A stretch of 60,485 nucleotides of DNA from Actinomycetota bacterium (GTDB lineage: Bacteria; Actinomycetota; Thermoleophilia; Gaiellales; Gaiellaceae): contig PLBK01000037.1 of assembly GCA_003134505.1 (NCBI GenBank), positions 29,047 to 89,531 of the forward strand, given 5' to 3'. Below, piece by piece: positions 41,783 to 49,325 of the stretch (positions are counted from its first letter, which is position 1; each line of letters begins with the position of its first letter). Below the pieces are notes generated by a model that saw only the letters and a program-made list of their open reading frames with translations, did not search any database and was not told the origin of the DNA. Position numbers and translations under genes: made by a program.

Positions 41783-42690
41783 CGCGCGGCGACTCTAGCC
41801 GAAGCCCACTCCCACTGAGCCGACAACCCGTCCTCGAGCGAGACGCGCGGCGCCCAGCCGAGCTGCTCGTGGATGCGCGTCGTGTCGGCGCGCGTCCGTC
41901 GCTGGTCGCCGGGCGCCGGCGGCCCCTCGCGGACCTCGAGGCGGAGGCCGGCGATGCGCTCCAGGATCGCGATCGACTCCCTCATCGAGGCCTCGACTCC
42001 GCCCCCGACGTTGTAGGTGCCCTGCCCGCTCTCCATCGCGAGCACCGTCGCCGAGACGACGTCGGCGACGTACGTCCAGCCGCGGGTCTGCGACCCGTCG
42101 CCGTAGAGGTCGAACGGCCGCCCCTCGGCGAGCGCGAAGACCATGCGCGTGAAGGCCATGTCCGGTCGCTGGCGCGGGCCGAAGGCGTTGAAGTAGCGGA
42201 GCACGACGACGTCGAGTCCGAAGCTGCGCTCGTAGGCGCGCGCCAGGTGCTCGGCGGACAGCTTCGTGATCGCGTAGGGCGAGATCGGCTGCGGCTCCGT
42301 GCCTTCCGGCGTCGGGAAGCGCTCGGCGGCCCCGTAGATCGACGACGAGGAGGCGAACACGACGCGGACACCGCTCTCGACCGCTGCCTCGAACACGCGC
42401 TGCGAGGCGAGCACGTTGTTGCGGAGGTAGTGCGGGAAGACGTCGCCGAAGCTGCGCACCCCCGGCTGACCCGCGAGGTGGAAGACGCCGTCGAAGCCGG
42501 ACAGGTCGATCGGGTCCTCGGCCAGGTCGAGCCGGAGCACGTCGAGCGCGCGCGCGTTCTCCTCCTTCAGCTGCGGGTCGTAGGAGTCGCTGAAGGAGTC
42601 GAGGCCGACGACGTCGTGTCCGGCTGCGACCAGCGCCTCGGCGAGATGCGAGCCGATGAAGCCTGCCGCGCCCGTGACCGCGTATCTCAT
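41779..42690 (-). CDS. Nucleotide-sugar 4-epimerase-like SDR enzyme
   Basis: A 303-residue extended SDR: MRYAVTGAAGFIGSHLAEAL, VGLDSFSDSYDPQLKEENAR, HLAGQPGVRSFGDVFPHYLR, FASSSSIYG, the catalytic YAITKLSAEHL, LRYFNAFGPRQRPDMAFTRM and LYGDGSQTRGWTYVADVV. The DxFSDxYDPxLKxxN and GQPGVRxS segments resemble UDP-glucuronate/UDP-glucose 4-epimerases and related dehydratases. With the C5-epimerase upstream, a uronic acid substrate is attractive but not proven. ATG 42690 has TATGGT 6 nt upstream. Confidence 0.82.
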   Translation of the reverse strand: MRYAVTGAAGFIGSHLAEALVAAGHDVVGLDSFSDSYDPQLKEENARALDVLRLDLAEDPIDLSGFDGVFHLAGQPGVRSFGDVFPHYLRNNVLASQRVFEAAVESGVRVVFASSSSIYGAAERFPTPEGTEPQPISPYAITKLSAEHLARAYERSFGLDVVVLRYFNAFGPRQRPDMAFTRMVFALAEGRPFDLYGDGSQTRGWTYVADVVSATVLAMESGQGTYNVGGGVEASMRESIAILERIAGLRLEVREGPPAPGDQRRTRADTTRIHEQLGWAPRVSLEDGLSAQWEWASARVAAR

Positions 42691-42696
42691 CGCGCC

Positions 42697-42702
42697 ACCA
42701 TA
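42697..42702 (-). promoter_or_regulatory. Putative leaderless -10 box (TATGGT)
   Basis: Minus-strand TATGGT ends 6 nt before ATG 42690 of the epimerase gene, inside the 22-bp gap that follows the C5-epimerase gene. Confidence 0.45.
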
Positions 42703-42712
42703 CGAGAACCGC

Positions 42713-44338
42713 TCAGGCCGGGCCTCCGGTAAGCGGGCCGAGGTCGACGGTGACGGCCTGGCGGCCCGAGTTCCCGGCCACGAGCGTCGCCATCCACGCG
42801 CCCGGCGGAGCGGCGAGGACGAGCCGGCCGGAGAGCGGCTGGTGCCCGAGGTCGCGGTAGCGCCGCTTCGTCCCGTCGTCGAGCCGCACGACCAGGTGCA
42901 GCCACGGCGTGCCGTCGTCGGTGGCGCTCCAGACGAGCGTGCGCTTCCCGGCGACGTGCGCATCGACGACCGGCGGGACGAGCGCCTTCATCACCACCTG
43001 CCTCAGCGGGACACGCGTCGTGTTCCCGGCCGCGTCCACGGCGGTCAGGTACGGGTAGTACGTTCCCGCGGCGCGGCGCCCGGGCGACCAGACGATGGAC
43101 CGGCTGCCGTGACTGAGCTCGGCCGACTGCGTCCGCCCGCCCGCATGGAGCGTCACCGTCGAGAGCTTCGACAGCCAGAAGGAGAAGCTCACCGTGTCCA
43201 GGTAGCCGTCCTGCGGGTCGGGGTAGATCACGACCGGGTTGGCCGGATCGGGCACGACCGCCGCCGACAGGTTCAGCACCGGCGGCTGGGTCTCGTAGCC
43301 CTGGAACCGGGTCGCGAAGTCGGTCCAGGTGGTGTCCCCGGTGCGGCTCGCGAGCCGCTCGAGCAGCGAGACGACGTAGTCGTGGTACGAGAGCGGGGCC
43401 TCTTTGCCGTCGAGCGAGTAGAGCGACCAGTAGCCCGTGTCGAACTTCGGCAGCAGCGCTTCGGCCGTCGCCTGGAGCTCCGCCGCGAGGCCGGCAGCGC
43501 CGGTGTTCCCCGTGATCTGGGCGTAGTCGCCGATCGAGATCACGCTCTGCAGCTGGGCGTTCAGGACGGGGGCGCCGTCGAAGCTGTACAGCTTGATCCA
43601 GGGCCCGGCGGGGAGCGCGCGGACGAGGCGGCCCGGGATGGCCGCGTAGGCCTGGTCGGCCGCGGCCAGCAGGCTCTGGTCGCCCAGCGCCTGTCCGAGC
43701 CGGGCGAGCCCCTGCGCTGCCACAGCCTGGGCCATTCCCGACCGCCACGGCGGCGTGCCGCGGCCGAACGGGAACGGGTACGACCAGACGAGCCGCCCGT
43801 CCCTCGGGTCGGCGCGGGCGACGAGTGCGGTCGCGAGCTGCTTCGCCTCGTCCAGCTTGCCGGCGAGGACCAGCGTGTTCAGCGCGCCGAAGTTGCCGAG
43901 CGGGTGGAACTCGAAGCCGTGCCCCTTGACGAAGCGGTAGAGCACCCCGTCGTCGCCGTAGACGTCCGTGCCCGACGGAGGCAGGGGGTGGGCGGCCAGC
44001 TCCTGCTCGTTGAACCGGAGCATCGAGAAGAGCGTCAGCGCCCACTGCGGCGTGTAGCTCCGCCGCTGGGCGGCGATGTCGCCCAGCATCGCCGCGAGCG
44101 TCTGGGCGCGAAGGGGCGGGATCGTGGGCAGCTCGGCCACGGCCTGCTTCGCGATCGTCGCGTAGCCGCTCGTCGTCGCCTGGTCGAGCTGCCCGGCCGC
44201 GACCGCCTGCGCGAGCCCCTGCTGGATCAGGTCGGGCGCACCCGGCTGTTGCGCGGGCGCGCCCGCGGGCACGGCGACGCCGGCAGACGAGACCGCGACG
44301 GCAAGCGCCACGACGAGGATTGCGCTACGGCTACGCAT
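42713..44338 (-). CDS. Secreted D-glucuronyl C5-epimerase-like protein
   Basis: A 541-residue exported protein. MRSRSAILVVALAVAVSSAGVAVPAGA is a signal peptide. The (alpha/alpha) barrel region shows the glucuronyl C5-epimerase pattern: HPLGNFGALNTLVLAGKLDEAKQLA, WSYPFPFGRGTPPWRSGMAQA, VLNAQLQSVISIGDYAQITG, GYWSLYSLDGKEAPLSYHDYVVSLLERLA. The last ~150 residues are beta domains (VDAAGNTTRVPLRQVVMK; WSATDDGTPWLHLVVRLDDG). Known members convert D-glucuronate to L-iduronate in heparan-type polymers. Acting outside the membrane, it would modify the finished chain. ATG 44338 gives the complete signal peptide. Exact substrate is inference; another beta-linked uronan is possible. Confidence 0.72.
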   Translation of the reverse strand: MRSRSAILVVALAVAVSSAGVAVPAGAPAQQPGAPDLIQQGLAQAVAAGQLDQATTSGYATIAKQAVAELPTIPPLRAQTLAAMLGDIAAQRRSYTPQWALTLFSMLRFNEQELAAHPLPPSGTDVYGDDGVLYRFVKGHGFEFHPLGNFGALNTLVLAGKLDEAKQLATALVARADPRDGRLVWSYPFPFGRGTPPWRSGMAQAVAAQGLARLGQALGDQSLLAAADQAYAAIPGRLVRALPAGPWIKLYSFDGAPVLNAQLQSVISIGDYAQITGNTGAAGLAAELQATAEALLPKFDTGYWSLYSLDGKEAPLSYHDYVVSLLERLASRTGDTTWTDFATRFQGYETQPPVLNLSAAVVPDPANPVVIYPDPQDGYLDTVSFSFWLSKLSTVTLHAGGRTQSAELSHGSRSIVWSPGRRAAGTYYPYLTAVDAAGNTTRVPLRQVVMKALVPPVVDAHVAGKRTLVWSATDDGTPWLHLVVRLDDGTKRRYRDLGHQPLSGRLVLAAPPGAWMATLVAGNSGRQAVTVDLGPLTGGPA

Positions 44339-44526
44339 ACGGGGCGACGCGCAGAACAGGGTAGCCGGGATCCGTCTGCTCCGACCGCCCTCTCGAGCCC
44401 GCACGCCTGTCCCCGGCGGCTGGGCGCTCGCGCGGCGGCTCGACCGGATCGGGCGGCTCTGTGCGTCTCAGGAGCCTCACAGGAACCTCGACGCCGATTG
44501 CCAGACCGCCCTGGTCTGATGTCTCC

Positions 44527-44877
44527 ATGGCAACCGAGCGACAGCCGCGAGAGACCAGGATCCGCACCGCGGGCCTGCGCCGGGTCAGGCGCATCACGCG
44601 CTGGACGGCGGCGACGGCAACAGCGGTCACAGCCCTGATCGCGGCAGTCGTCGGGACCGGCAAGGCGCATGTCGTCAAGTCGGCGGCGGGATCCACGCCG
44701 GCGAAGACGTCGACCGCGAGCACGGCCAAGCCGCAGACGTCGGCCCGGAAGGCGCGGACCCTGGCAACCGTGAAGGCGACGAAGACGACCGCCACCACCT
44801 CCACGCGGGTCCAGGCGCCGGCCCAGGCGCCGGCCCAGTCGAGCTCGGCGGCGTCGACCACCTCCGGAGGCTCCTAG
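44527..44877 (+). CDS. Small single-pass membrane protein with Thr/Ala/Ser-rich tail
   Basis: A 116-residue protein: a basic cytoplasmic start (ETRIRTAGLRRVRRITRW), one membrane helix (TAATATAVTALIAAVVGTG) and a low-complexity outside tail rich in Thr, Ala, Ser and Lys. It is the first gene of the ApbE redox operon, two bases before the apbE start. It has no flavinylation motif of the S/T-G-A-T type and no cysteine, so it is not an obvious redox carrier. It could be a wall-spanning partner. ATG 44527 is chosen; a palindromic CAGACC / GGTCTG (44502-44518) lies just upstream. Confidence 0.6.
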   Translation: MATERQPRETRIRTAGLRRVRRITRWTAATATAVTALIAAVVGTGKAHVVKSAAGSTPAKTSTASTAKPQTSARKARTLATVKATKTTATTSTRVQAPAQAPAQSSSAASTTSGGS

Positions 44878-44879
44878 CC

Positions 44880-45800
44880 GTGACCGTTGCGACCCGCAGG
44901 TTCCAGGCGCTCGGGACAACCGCCCACGTGTGCGTGACCGAACCGGCCGCACTCGACGTGGCCGTCTCAGCCGTCGAGGCCGAGCTGGGCGCCATCGATC
45001 TCGCGTGCAGCCGCTTCCGCGACGACTCCGAGCTCGCAGCGCTGAACCGATCGGGTGGCCGGGCCTTCGAGGCCGGGCCGCTCCTGCTCGAGGCGCTCGA
45101 CGTGGCGATCCGCGCCGCACATCTCACCGAGGGCGACGTCGACCCGACCATCGGCCGGTCGATCAAGGGCCTCGGCTGGGATATCGACTTCACCGTCCTC
45201 GTCAACCGCGGCGAGGAGAAGACCTTCGAGGTCGTTCCGGCTGCCGGCTGGCGCGCCATCCGCATCGACCCCGACCGCGGCCTCGTACGCATACCGGCAG
45301 GGGTCGAGATCGACCTCGGAGCGACCGCCAAGGCCCTCGCGGCCGACCGCTCCGCGCGGGCAGCCTCGCTCGCCGCCGGCACCGGCGTCCTCGTCAACCT
45401 CGGCGGCGATCTCGCCGTCGCGGGCCCGCCCCCGGCCGACGGGTGGTCGATCCTCGTCACCGACGACCATCGCAGCCCGTCCGATGCCGACGGCCAGACG
45501 GTCGCCGTCCGCTCAGGCGGGCTCGCCACCTCGAGCACGACCGTGCGCCGCTGGCGCGCGGGCGGCAGCGAGCACCACCACATTCTCGACCCGCGAACCG
45601 GCCTTCCCGTCGACGAGGTGTGGCGGACGGTCAGCGTCGCCGCCGCGACCTGCGTCGACGCCAACACCGCCAGCACGGCCGCCGTCGTCCGCGGTCACGA
45701 CGCGGTCTCCTGGCTCCAGCTCGCCGGTCTGCCGGCGCGACTGGTCGCCCTGGACGGCTCGGTCGCGTACACCTGCGACTGGCCCGAGGAGACACCGTGA
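44880..45800 (+). CDS. apbE: FAD:protein FMN transferase
   Basis: A 306-residue ApbE protein. RRFQALGTTAHVCV begins the fold, FSRFRDDSELAALNRSGG is the conserved FAD-site helix, VDPTIGRSIKGLGWD and IDLGATAKALAADRSAR are core motifs, LVNLGGDLAVAGP follows, and the metal-site region HHILDPRTGLPVDEVWRTVSV with TCVDANTASTAAVV closes it. It attaches FMN to Ser/Thr of a target protein via a phosphoester bond. No signal peptide is seen. GTG 44880 has GGAGG 9 nt upstream. Coupled (GTGA) to the cytochrome-like gene; no flavin-accepting protein is encoded nearby. Confidence 0.92.
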   Translation: MTVATRRFQALGTTAHVCVTEPAALDVAVSAVEAELGAIDLACSRFRDDSELAALNRSGGRAFEAGPLLLEALDVAIRAAHLTEGDVDPTIGRSIKGLGWDIDFTVLVNRGEEKTFEVVPAAGWRAIRIDPDRGLVRIPAGVEIDLGATAKALAADRSARAASLAAGTGVLVNLGGDLAVAGPPPADGWSILVTDDHRSPSDADGQTVAVRSGGLATSSTTVRRWRAGGSEHHHILDPRTGLPVDEVWRTVSVAAATCVDANTASTAAVVRGHDAVSWLQLAGLPARLVALDGSVAYTCDWPEETP

Positions 45801-46378
45801 GCTCGTTCGCCACCTCGGGCGGAGCCTGGTACCTGATGCGGGCGAGCGGCGTCGTCACCTTGATCCTGCTGACAGGCGTGTTCGTGCTCGGCATCGCGAC
45901 GACGAGCCGGTGGCGCACGCGGCGGCTTCCCGGGTTCGCCGCCCTGAGCCTCCATCGCAGCATCTCGCTGCTCGCGGTCGTCTTCCTCGCAGTCCACATC
46001 GTCACGGCGGTCGTCGATCCCTACGCGGCGGTCGGCGTCGTGGCCGTCGTCGTCCCCTTCGTGGCCGGCAAGAGCGCGCTGTGGGTCGGTCTGGGCGCGC
46101 TGTCGCTCGACCTGACGCTGGCGCTGATCGTGACCAGCCTGCTCCGGCACCGCCTGAGCCTGCGCGTCTGGCGCGGCATCCACTGCGTCGCCTATCTCTC
46201 CTGGCCGCTCGCCCTCGTCCACTCGCTCGGCATCGGCAGCGACACGGGAACCATGTGGCTGCGCGGGATCGCGGGCGCCTGCGTCGCGTTCGTCGTGACC
46301 GCAGTCGTCTGGCGCGTTCGCAGTGCAGAGGGAAGCGCCAAGCACCTCGAGCCGCGCGCCGCGCACCACCCGGCATGA
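45797..46378 (+). CDS. Ferric-reductase-like transmembrane cytochrome
   Basis: A 193-residue protein with five hydrophobic helices. SLHRSISLLAVVFLAVHIVTAVVDP supplies His residues spaced 13 apart on one helix, and RGIHCVAYLSWPLALVHSLG supplies a second pair, the usual two-heme ligand pattern of the ferric reductase/NOX/YedZ transmembrane domain. It would carry electrons across the membrane. There is no FAD/NAD domain; the next gene and the ferredoxin may be its electron donors. GTG 45797 overlaps the apbE stop and its TGA overlaps the next ATG. Confidence 0.85.
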   Translation: MSSFATSGGAWYLMRASGVVTLILLTGVFVLGIATTSRWRTRRLPGFAALSLHRSISLLAVVFLAVHIVTAVVDPYAAVGVVAVVVPFVAGKSALWVGLGALSLDLTLALIVTSLLRHRLSLRVWRGIHCVAYLSWPLALVHSLGIGSDTGTMWLRGIAGACVAFVVTAVVWRVRSAEGSAKHLEPRAAHHPA

Positions 46379-47667
46379 CCGCGCTCGCCGCCGCCTCTCT
46401 GGAATCGCCGCCCACCCGTGGGCTGCGCCGGCTGCTCCCGTCCGGCGACGCATCGTGGGCTCAGCACCTCGAACGGCACGGGCCACTGCCGCAGTTCGCC
46501 GGCCGGCGAGCATCGCTCATCGCCGAGGTCGAGCGCAGCGGCCTCGCAGGCCGGGGCGGCGCCGGCTTCCCCACCGCCGTCAAGCTGCAGGCCGTCGCGG
46601 CCGGCCGGGCGCCGATCGTCGTCGCCAACGGCACCGAAGGCGAGCCCGCGAGCGCGAAGGACCGCATCCTGATGACCCACAACCCGCACCTCGTGCTCGA
46701 CGGAGCGCTCGTCGCGCTCACCGCCGTGGGCGGCGACGAGGCTGTCCTGGCCGTGTCGCGACGAGCCCGCCCGGCGCACGCTGCATTGACTCGGGCGCTC
46801 GCAGAACGGCGCGCCGATGCGAGGCGCATCCGGCTCGTCGCCGTCCCGGACCGATTCGTCGCGGGCGAGGAGACGGCGCTCGTCAGCTGGCTGAACGGAG
46901 GCGAGGCGAAGCCGACGTTCACTCCGCCGCGTCCGTTCGAGCGCGGCGTCGGCGGCCGGCCGACCCTCGTCCAGAACGTCGAGACGCTCGCGAACCTGGG
47001 ACTGATCGCGCGGTACGGCGCCGGCTGGTTCCGGGAGACCGGGACCGAGGCCGAGCCGGGCACGGTGCTCGTCACCGTGCGCGGCGGCGTGCGCCGGCCC
47101 GGCGTGATCGAGGTCGAGCTCGGAACACCGCTGCGGCAGGTCGTCGACCGCTGCGGCGGACTCGCGGCACCGGTCCGGGCACTGCTCGTCGGCGGCTACT
47201 TCGGCACCTGGATCGACGCTGCCGGCAACCTCGACCTGCCGCTGGCCGACGCTGCTCTGCGCCCGCACCGTGCGGCGCTCGGCGCGCGCACGCTCGTCGT
47301 CCTCCCCCACGGCGTGTGCGGCGTCGCCGAGACGGCCCGGGTAGCCCGCTATCTCGCCGGCGAGAGCGCGGGCCAGTGCGGACCGTGCGTCTTCGGCCTG
47401 CCCGCGGTCGCCCAGGCGCTCGAGTCGATCGCCGCAGGAGCCCCGGACGCCGCCCCGCTCGCTGGAGCGTCTGCCACGGCTGAGCGCGCAGATCGCCGGC
47501 CGCGGTGCCTGCCGCCATCCCGACGGCGCGCTGCGCTTCGTCGACAGCGCGATCCGCGTGTTCGCGGACGAGATCGAGCTCCACCTCGCCGGCCGCTGCC
47601 CTGCAGGCCACGACGAGCCGCTCCTGCCCACGAGTCCCGAGAGCTCGGACTGGAGGTGAGACGATGA
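46375..47667 (+). CDS. NuoF/RnfC-like SLBB flavoprotein, frameshifted near its 3' end
   Basis: Residues 1-360 are intact: GRGGAGFPTAVKLQAV and NGTEGEPASAKDRILMTHNP form the FMN/NADH-binding core, FVAGEETALVSWLNGG follows, VRRPGVIEVELGTPLRQVVDRCGG is an SLBB domain, and ESAGQCGPCVFGL is the iron-sulfur motif (first Cys replaced by Ala). At about 47461 the frame jumps. In the +1 frame the DNA reads LERLPRLSAQIAGRG then ACRHPDGALRFVDSAI, the expected last Cys and tail, ending at TGA 47657-47659. The zero frame instead continues with an Arg-rich non-homologous tail to 47667. A single extra base would explain it. It probably oxidises NAD(P)H and passes electrons to the ferredoxin or cytochrome. 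Confidence 0.75.
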   Translation: MTALAAASLESPPTRGLRRLLPSGDASWAQHLERHGPLPQFAGRRASLIAEVERSGLAGRGGAGFPTAVKLQAVAAGRAPIVVANGTEGEPASAKDRILMTHNPHLVLDGALVALTAVGGDEAVLAVSRRARPAHAALTRALAERRADARRIRLVAVPDRFVAGEETALVSWLNGGEAKPTFTPPRPFERGVGGRPTLVQNVETLANLGLIARYGAGWFRETGTEAEPGTVLVTVRGGVRRPGVIEVELGTPLRQVVDRCGGLAAPVRALLVGGYFGTWIDAAGNLDLPLADAALRPHRAALGARTLVVLPHGVCGVAETARVARYLAGESAGQCGPCVFGLPAVAQALESIAAGAPDAAPLAGASATAERADRRPRCLPPSRRRAALRRQRDPRVRGRDRAPPRRPLPCRPRRAAPAHESRELGLEVRR

Positions 47668-47870
47668 GCGACCACCTGCGGGTCGACCCGATCCTCTGCG
47701 ACGCGCACGGTCACTGCGCCGAGCTGTTCCCCGAGCTGGTCTCACTCGACGAGTGGGGCTATCCGATCATCGACGACGGCCCGATCCCGCCCGGGCTCGC
47801 CAAGGAGGCGCGCCGGGCGATCTCGATGTGCCCGCGCCTCGCGTTGATGATCGAACAGCGAAGCCGCTAG
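47664..47870 (+). CDS. Small ferredoxin (3Fe-4S or 4Fe-4S type)
   Basis: A 68-residue protein with Cys12-x5-Cys18 (CDAHGHCAELF) and a third Cys in SMCPRLAL, the pattern of single-cluster actinobacterial ferredoxins that hold a 3Fe-4S cluster. LVSLDEWGYPIIDD lies between. GGAGGTGA stands a few bases before ATG 47664. It ends the redox operon; its TAG shares a palindromic CTAG with the stop of the convergent ATP-grasp gene. Confidence 0.9.
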   Translation: MSDHLRVDPILCDAHGHCAELFPELVSLDEWGYPIIDDGPIPPGLAKEARRAISMCPRLALMIEQRSR

Positions 47871-48877
47871 TCGTCGCGATCCGCGGCGACCGGGTCCGGC
47901 AGCTCCTCCGCGAACGGGACGAGCTGGCCGTCACGGTCCTCGGTCAGGCTCAGGTGCGAGAAGAACCGCGTCATGAAGACGCCCGCGTGGAACTCGCCGA
48001 GCTGCGGCTCGGGCCGCTCGCCGCGCGCCAGCGCGAGGGCGAGGGCGAGCTCCGGGTAGCGGCCCCCGGCGGCGCGAGGTAGCGGGAAGCCGCCGCCGAA
48101 GCGCGGGTTCACGTCGGTGACCGGCAGGCCGCCGTCCGGCTCTCGGAAGCACTGGATGTTCGCCGGCCCGACGATCCCGATCGCCTCCGCCACCCGGCGC
48201 CCGTGCTCGATCAGCTCCGTGTCCTTGATCGTCATGCCCTTGATCGACTCGCCACCCTTGGACTGGATCATCGTGCGCGGGATCGCGTTCAGGCAGCGGC
48301 TTTCCGTATCGCAGAAGACGTCGATCGAGAACTCCTCGCCGAGGCAGCGCTGCTGGACGAACGAATCGACGGGCGTATAGCCGAGAAAGAACGCGAGCTG
48401 GTCCGGGTCGTCCGCGCGGTAGATGTGGCGGGAGCCGAACCCCTCGCGCACCTTGACGAGCAGCGGATAGCGCACGTCTGCGGGCACCTCGCCCGGAAGC
48501 CAGCTCGGCGGGCTGGCGATCCCGAGCCTAGAGAACAGCCGGTGCGCAAGGTACTTGTCGCCGACCTCCCGGCAGATCTCCGCCGAGGGAAGCAGCACGA
48601 GCGCGGGCTCGAGCTCCTCCCGGGCCTCGGCCAGCGTGACGTGGTCGAGGTCCGTGAGCGGGACGACCAGCCGCACGTCGTGCTCGCGCACGAGCCCGGC
48701 GAGCGCCGGGATGTAGCCGGGGTCGCGGACGCGAGGAACGAGGGCGTGGTGATCGGCGTGGTAGATCGCGGGCGCCAGCCGGTCGGCCTCGGCCACGACG
48801 GTGGTCGCGCCCGCCCGGGCGAACTCGGTCACGATGTCGACCCGCTGGCCGGCGCAGGTGAAGAGCACCGCTGTCAC
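47867..48877 (-). CDS. ATP-grasp ligase (carbamoyl-phosphate-synthase-like fold)
   Basis: A 336-residue enzyme. The pre-ATP-grasp domain begins TAVLFTCAGQRVDIVTEFARAGATTVVAEADRLAPA; VPLTDLDHVTLAEAREE and GDKYLAHRLFSRLGIASPPSWL follow. The ATP-grasp domain has PLLVKVREGFGSRHIY, QQRCLGEEFSIDVF and the magnesium site VTDVNPRFGGGFPLP. It resembles PylC/CarB-like ligases that join a carboxylate to an amine. GTG 48877 has TACGCT 7 nt upstream. It is not clearly part of the polysaccharide or redox operons; substrates are unknown. Confidence 0.85.
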   Translation of the reverse strand: MTAVLFTCAGQRVDIVTEFARAGATTVVAEADRLAPAIYHADHHALVPRVRDPGYIPALAGLVREHDVRLVVPLTDLDHVTLAEAREELEPALVLLPSAEICREVGDKYLAHRLFSRLGIASPPSWLPGEVPADVRYPLLVKVREGFGSRHIYRADDPDQLAFFLGYTPVDSFVQQRCLGEEFSIDVFCDTESRCLNAIPRTMIQSKGGESIKGMTIKDTELIEHGRRVAEAIGIVGPANIQCFREPDGGLPVTDVNPRFGGGFPLPRAAGGRYPELALALALARGERPEPQLGEFHAGVFMTRFFSHLSLTEDRDGQLVPFAEELPDPVAADRDD

Positions 48878-48884
48878 GGGCCAG

Positions 48885-48890
48885 AGCGTA
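48885..48890 (-). promoter_or_regulatory. Putative leaderless -10 box (TACGCT)
   Basis: Minus-strand TACGCT ends 7 nt before GTG 48877 of the ATP-grasp gene. The identical hexamer precedes the gene starting at 57142. Confidence 0.45.
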
Positions 48891-48916
48891 GCCCGCTCAC
48901 CGGGGCAGCGCGGTCG

Positions 48917-49144
48917 TCAGGCGGCGGCGCTGCGCCCGTTGCCCTTCCGCCGGACGATGCCCCCCAGCTGGCTGCTCACGCGCTCGAGCTCGAGCCTGTG
49001 CTCGTCGAGCTCCGCCTCGCTCGCGCCGCGCTCCTCCAGCAGCCTGCTCACGCGCAGCAGGCCCTCGAAACGGACGATCAGGCGGTCGAGCTCTCCGTCG
49101 AAGAGCGCCTCCGCCTGGCGCAGCCGGTATGCGTGGTCGCCCAT
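48917..49144 (-). CDS. Small helical/coiled-coil protein, unknown function
   Basis: A 75-residue protein, nearly all helix: YRLRQAEALFDGELDRLIVRFEGLLRVSRLLEERGA and EAELDEHRLELERVSSQLGG show a heptad-like spacing of Leu/Val, ending in a basic tail (VRRKGNGRSAAA). ATG 49144 is chosen because AAAGGAGA lies upstream at normal spacing. It is divergent from the histidine kinase gene and 39 bp from the ATP-grasp gene. No family recognised. Confidence 0.55.
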   Translation of the reverse strand: MGDHAYRLRQAEALFDGELDRLIVRFEGLLRVSRLLEERGASEAELDEHRLELERVSSQLGGIVRRKGNGRSAAA

Positions 49145-49313
49145 CACGGTCTCCTTTCGCTCATGCCTGCCGTGAGGTCCACTGCAGCCAGGATGACCGC
49201 GCCGCCTGAGAGGCACCTGAGGGCCAGGTAAGAACTGCTGCAGGCGCCGAAAGATCATCCTCGAGGAGGAGAAGGATCGCTCTCCCGTGGGACGCCTGAG
49301 CCCCGGGTGGGAG

Positions 49314-49319
49314 TAGCCT
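49314..49319 (+). promoter_or_regulatory. Putative leaderless -10 box (TAGCCT)
   Basis: TAGCCT ends 6 nt before ATG 49326 of the histidine kinase gene. The same hexamer precedes the gene starting at 54079 on the minus strand. Confidence 0.45.
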
Positions 49320-49325
49320 CTCGAC

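Noticed and set aside
47455-47470. Programmed ribosomal frameshifting in the NuoF-like gene
   Set aside because: No slippery heptamer or clear downstream stem was found; an indel or sequencing error is simpler.
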